In this document: piece by piece, positions 63,702-64,000 of the stretch
Layout: every line of letters begins with the position of its first letter
Numbering within the stretch: position 1 is the first letter of the stretch
Assembly (NCBI RefSeq): GCF_002902845.1
Contig: NZ_PPTF01000019.1
Location: 62,001-126,000, forward strand
DNA: 64,000 nt
Direction: 5' to 3'
Source: Chromobacterium sinusclupearum
Lineage (GTDB): Bacteria; Pseudomonadota; Gammaproteobacteria; Burkholderiales; Chromobacteriaceae
Made by a program: the position numbers and the translations under genes
Notes under the pieces: generated by a model
The model's database searches: none
Seen by the model: only the letters and a program-made list of their open reading frames with translations
What the model was told of the DNA's origin: nothing

Positions 63702-63753
63702 TGGTATAGTAGCCGGCTGCAACTTTTGCGGCGCCAGCCCGTCTATTGCTAAC

Positions 63754-64000
63754 ATGACGCCACAACTCCGATACTCACAACGCAGATTGCTGCAGATCAT
63801 GACGGCGCTGACCGTGCTGTGGCAGTTCGAGACCTATGCCGTAGGCCACGCGCCGCTTGCGCCGGCCGCGGAGGAACCCGCCATCAGCACCTGGAGCGAG
63901 CATTTGCCGCCGGACACGCCTTTCCTGCTGGTGCAGGAGGTCCGCGACCAGTTCCGCCATACCGACGCCAAGCGCGATGCCGGCACCCCGGTGCGCGACA
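63754..64000 (+). CDS. Unidentified probable exported protein (cut by window edge)
   Basis: From ATG 63754 the frame stays open to the window end, giving 82 residues. It starts MTPQLRYSQRRLLQIMTALT with a moderately hydrophobic segment (about 12-24), followed by an Ala/Pro-rich stretch and TWSEHLPPDTPFLLVQEV. The hydrophobic stretch may be an uncleaved or weak signal. No family can be named from this fragment, and no clear ribosome binding site is present. Confidence 0.45.
   Translation, partial: MTPQLRYSQRRLLQIMTALTVLWQFETYAVGHAPLAPAAEEPAISTWSEHLPPDTPFLLVQEVRDQFRHTDAKRDAGTPVRD

Overview
The window is GC-rich, densely packed chromosomal DNA. It looks like a betaproteobacterium of the Neisseriales/Chromobacteriaceae type, most likely Chromobacterium or a close relative. 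The grounds are the flhB-flhA-flhF-flhG-fliA-motC flagellar string, the mtaD-ubiG pair, a large chemotaxis operon with several MCPs, and overall protein character. No rRNA or marker gene fixes the genus, so this is an inference.

Layout. 1-2.1 kb: the start of an MCP, then a two-gene unit of a small Cys/Gly-rich protein and a radical SAM/SPASM enzyme. 2.3-10.3 kb: a minus-strand catabolic operon (aldehyde dehydrogenase, MFS importer, enolase-superfamily dehydratase, GMC oxidoreductase, IclR regulator, second MFS) with a sigma70-type promoter and a 16-bp palindrome upstream. 10.5-12.2 kb: two exported proteins, one His-rich and one a probable outer-membrane barrel with an N-terminal CxxCxC motif. 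12.2-18.5 kb: a GGDEF/EAL protein, mtaD-ubiG, a palindromic repeat element and a GntR regulator. 18.5-25.1 kb: an unusual operon of a GMC oxidoreductase fused to an alpha/beta-hydrolase (ferredoxin-like Cys cluster, Cys at the nucleophile elbow), a membrane-anchored dihaem cytochrome c and a metallophosphoesterase. 25.4-26.7 kb: thyA-folA. 26.8-34 kb: the flagellar genes. 34-35.5 kb: an exonuclease/GIY-YIG fusion.

35.6-49.2 kb is bounded by two tRNA operons in opposite orientation. They share a perfect 202-bp inverted repeat (tRNA-Arg, tRNA-Glu and terminator). Between them lies a self-contained module: a 62-aa membrane peptide, an HlyD-type adaptor, an ABC ATPase and two MacB/FtsX-type permeases, transcribed from a near-perfect sigma54 promoter. 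Divergent from it is a sigma54-activator/histidine-kinase pair, and three GTCCG/CGGAC palindromes lie between the two transcription units. A TonB-dependent receptor follows. This module, and the possibility that it is invertible or inserted, is the most interesting part of the window.

49.2-61.3 kb: lysC, then a chemotaxis operon (membrane-anchored CheZ-like protein, CheY, STAS protein, CheA, MCP, CheW, MCP, CheD, CheB, response regulator-EAL). It has no cheR. The last 2.7 kb hold srkA, a small membrane protein, a cation-diffusion-facilitator transporter and the start of an unidentified exported protein.
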